From assembly GCA_943736015.1 (NCBI GenBank), contig OX031058.1, positions 22,221,001 through 22,285,000 on the forward strand: a DNA stretch of 64,000 nucleotides, given 5' to 3'. Of the stretch, positions 62,699 through 64,000 are shown in pieces (position 1 is the first letter of the stretch; each line of letters starts with the position of its first letter). The DNA is from Tridacna crocea. Taxonomy: Eukaryota > Mollusca > Bivalvia > Cardiida > Cardiidae. The position numbers and the translations under genes are program-made. The notes beneath the pieces were generated by a model that made no database searches, was not told the DNA's origin, and saw only the letters and a program-made list of their open reading frames with translations.

Positions 62699-62720
62699 GC
62701 TCTGAAGTCTTATTTAGTTG

Positions 62721-62949
62721 TTAACTTATTACCAAACAACAATATTTTAGGCTCGGCCAAAACGAAAGCATTTGCAGATGATAAAATAAAAGTGACTGAA
62801 AATTTTCATTTTGTTTTGTGAAGGGTAGAAAACATTGTGGTAAAAGGAGAAAATGCTGGTTACCAGCATTTTCTCCTTTTCCCACATTGTTTTCTAAAGG
62901 CTTCTTTCTCGGCGGTTTCAAAAGTAGGGATTGTGTGGTAATGGGTTAA
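62721..62949 (-). mobile_element. TTAA-A MITE, full length
   Basis: TTAACTTATTACCAAACAAC to GGTAATGGGTTAA. It ends 32 bp before exon n, within the expected branch-point region. Confidence 0.85.
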
Positions 62950-62981
62950 TAGCTGGAATTGGTGATTTTATATTTTATTAG

Positions 62982-63070
62982 AGAGATATCGACTTACTAG
63001 TACAGACACAGGGGCTGTTATGGGAAATGAGTTTTTATATGTTGAAGATATGGTGTCACCTGGAACAATG
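62982..63070 (+). CDS. SMP/C2 lipid-transfer protein, exon n (after the second C2)
   Basis: The acceptor is TTTTATATTTTATTAG and the donor GTAGGT. Two bases complete the split Glu codon and the frame goes on RYRLTSTDTGAVMGNEFLYV, then EDMVSPGTM. No domain is recognisable in it. Phase 0 at the end means the gene continues beyond the window. Confidence 0.75.
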
Positions 63071-63112
63071 GTAGGTAAAATAAAATAATGCTCTTTCCTC
63101 TTTATCTGTGTT

Positions 63113-63341
63113 TTAACCCATTAGCAAACAACAATATTTTCGACTGGTCAGAATTGAAAGCGTTTGCAGACGACAAAATAAAAGTAACTGAAAATTTGAA
63201 ATTTGTTTTGTGAAGGGTAGAAAACATTGTGGGAAAAGAAGAAAATGCTGGTTACCAGCATTTTCTCCTTTTCCCACAATGTTTTCTAAAGGCTTCTTTC
63301 TCTGGGGCGTCAAAAGTAGGGATTGAGTGGTAATGGGTTAA
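63113..63341 (-). mobile_element. TTAA-A MITE, full length
   Basis: TTAACCCATTAGCAAACAAC to GGTAATGGGTTAA, intact core; starts 43 bp after the exon n donor. Confidence 0.85.
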
Positions 63342-63435
63342 AGTACCCAGTGTAGGTTGAGATGAACAGGGAAAGTGAGTGTTACATAAAAAGATGTGTT
63401 TTTATTTGCAACGGTAGAGTTTAAGTACCATTTAT

Positions 63436-63664
63436 TTAACTCTTTCCCAAACAACAAAATTTTAGACAGGTCCAAATTCAAAGCATTTGCAGACAACAAA
63501 ATAAAAGTGACTGAAAATTTGAAATTTGTTTGGGGACGGGTAGAAAACATTGTGGGAAAAGGAGAAAATGCTGGTTATCAGCATTTTCTCCTTTTCCCTC
63601 AATGCTTTCAGAAGGCTTCTTTCTCAGGGTCGTTAAAAGTCGGGATTGTGTGGTAAAGGGTTAA
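63436..63664 (-). mobile_element. TTAA-A MITE, full length
   Basis: TTAACTCTTTCCCAAACAAC to GGTAAAGGGTTAA; core AATGCTGGTTATCAGCATT. Confidence 0.85.
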
Positions 63665-63854
63665 AACATTTTCTTTTTGAAAAATTGTATATATTCTTTG
63701 GTCATTAAGATGTATTTTACAAATATGTCAAAGATATCTCTTGAAAACTTTCCAGAACATAAAGAAATTTGACTGAAATCAGCATAGGTTGTTGGGTTTA
63801 GAATAACAGGGTGGGAGAGTATTACTGGTACATAGAAGGGGTATGTTTATTAGC

Positions 63855-63985
63855 ACAGTGTTTTCAAACGCCATCTCTTTCTGGGTCATTAAAACTTGTG
63901 ACTGTGTGGGATAAAGAGAAAATGTTGGTAATCAGCATTTTCTCTTTTCCCACAATATTTAGTAAACTTTTTGTTAACAGTGTAA
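63855..63985. mobile_element. TTAA-A MITE fragments
   Basis: ACAGTGTTTTCAAACGCCAT to GTGGGATAAAG is a reversed right end, followed by AATGTTGGTAATCAGCATT and CCCACAATATTTAG from another core. Confidence 0.45.
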
Positions 63986-64000
63986 ATATACTAGTAAGTG

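Overview
The window is animal nuclear DNA: AT-rich, with one intron-split gene whose exons are 51-238 bp and carry standard GT/AG splice sites, embedded in very dense non-autonomous transposons. The mixture of repeats points to a bivalve mollusc. It includes 1.2-kb elements that open AGCTCACCTGAGC, copies of an AAAGGGGGCTTAATGC repeat, and tRNA-derived SINEs; I know the first two as common in clams, mussels and oysters. A heterodont such as a venus clam or Dreissena is my best guess, but that is inference.

The only convincing protein-coding gene runs left to right from 26312 to 63070. Fourteen exons were found and neither end of the gene is in view. Every junction keeps the reading frame. Together they give about 540 residues: an SMP lipid-transfer domain (exons a-e), a degenerate first C2 domain (f-i) and a second C2 domain with calcium-type aspartates (j-m), then the start of a further segment (n). 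This is the layout of extended synaptotagmins and tricalbins, which tether the ER to the plasma membrane and move lipids between them. C2CD2/TMEM24-type proteins are the main alternative.

The dominant repeat is a ~230-bp miniature element called TTAA-A here. It is bounded by TTAA on both sides. The left tip reads CCCTTTACCACACAATC and the right tip, in reverse complement, CTCTTTACCAAACGAC. The middle is an inverted repeat with the sequence AATGCTGGTAACCAGCATT at its apex. TTAA target sites and CCY tips are hallmarks of piggyBac-type transposons, so it is read as a piggyBac-like MITE. By eye there are about 70 whole or partial copies, roughly a fifth of the window, in both orientations and in nearly every intron. 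Two relatives, TTAA-B (tip CCCTTTACTCCATAGATACT) and TTAA-C (core with CGAGCAATTTCTCC), share the plan. In MITE entries, strand '+' means the CACACAATC end comes first.

Other mobile DNA with readable target duplications: three Mutator-like elements with 9-bp duplications (11364, 22981, 41848), a hAT-like element with an 8-bp duplication (60882), a CGGATCCAG-ended element with a 7-bp duplication (27865) and an element with a 6-bp duplication (8267). There are also two AGCTCACCTGA elements, two elements built of ~150-bp tandem units, several tRNA-derived SINEs, hairpin repeats and minisatellites.

Layout. 1-26 kb: repeats and unassigned DNA, possibly intron or intergenic. 26.3-36.3 kb: exons a-f. 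36.3-47.3 kb: an 11-kb intron; 9.1 kb of it (38129-47266) looks like one insertion that splits a TTAA-B element exactly at its centre, has GAACAGTTC-type arrays at both ends, and holds a CpG-richer region and an exon-like ORF. 47.3-63.1 kb: exons g-n, with exon g apparently opening inside the right half of the split TTAA-B element. 63.1-64 kb: more MITEs.

No rRNA, functional tRNA, CRISPR, prokaryotic genes or viral genes were seen. Exon ends rest on splice signals and frame only.
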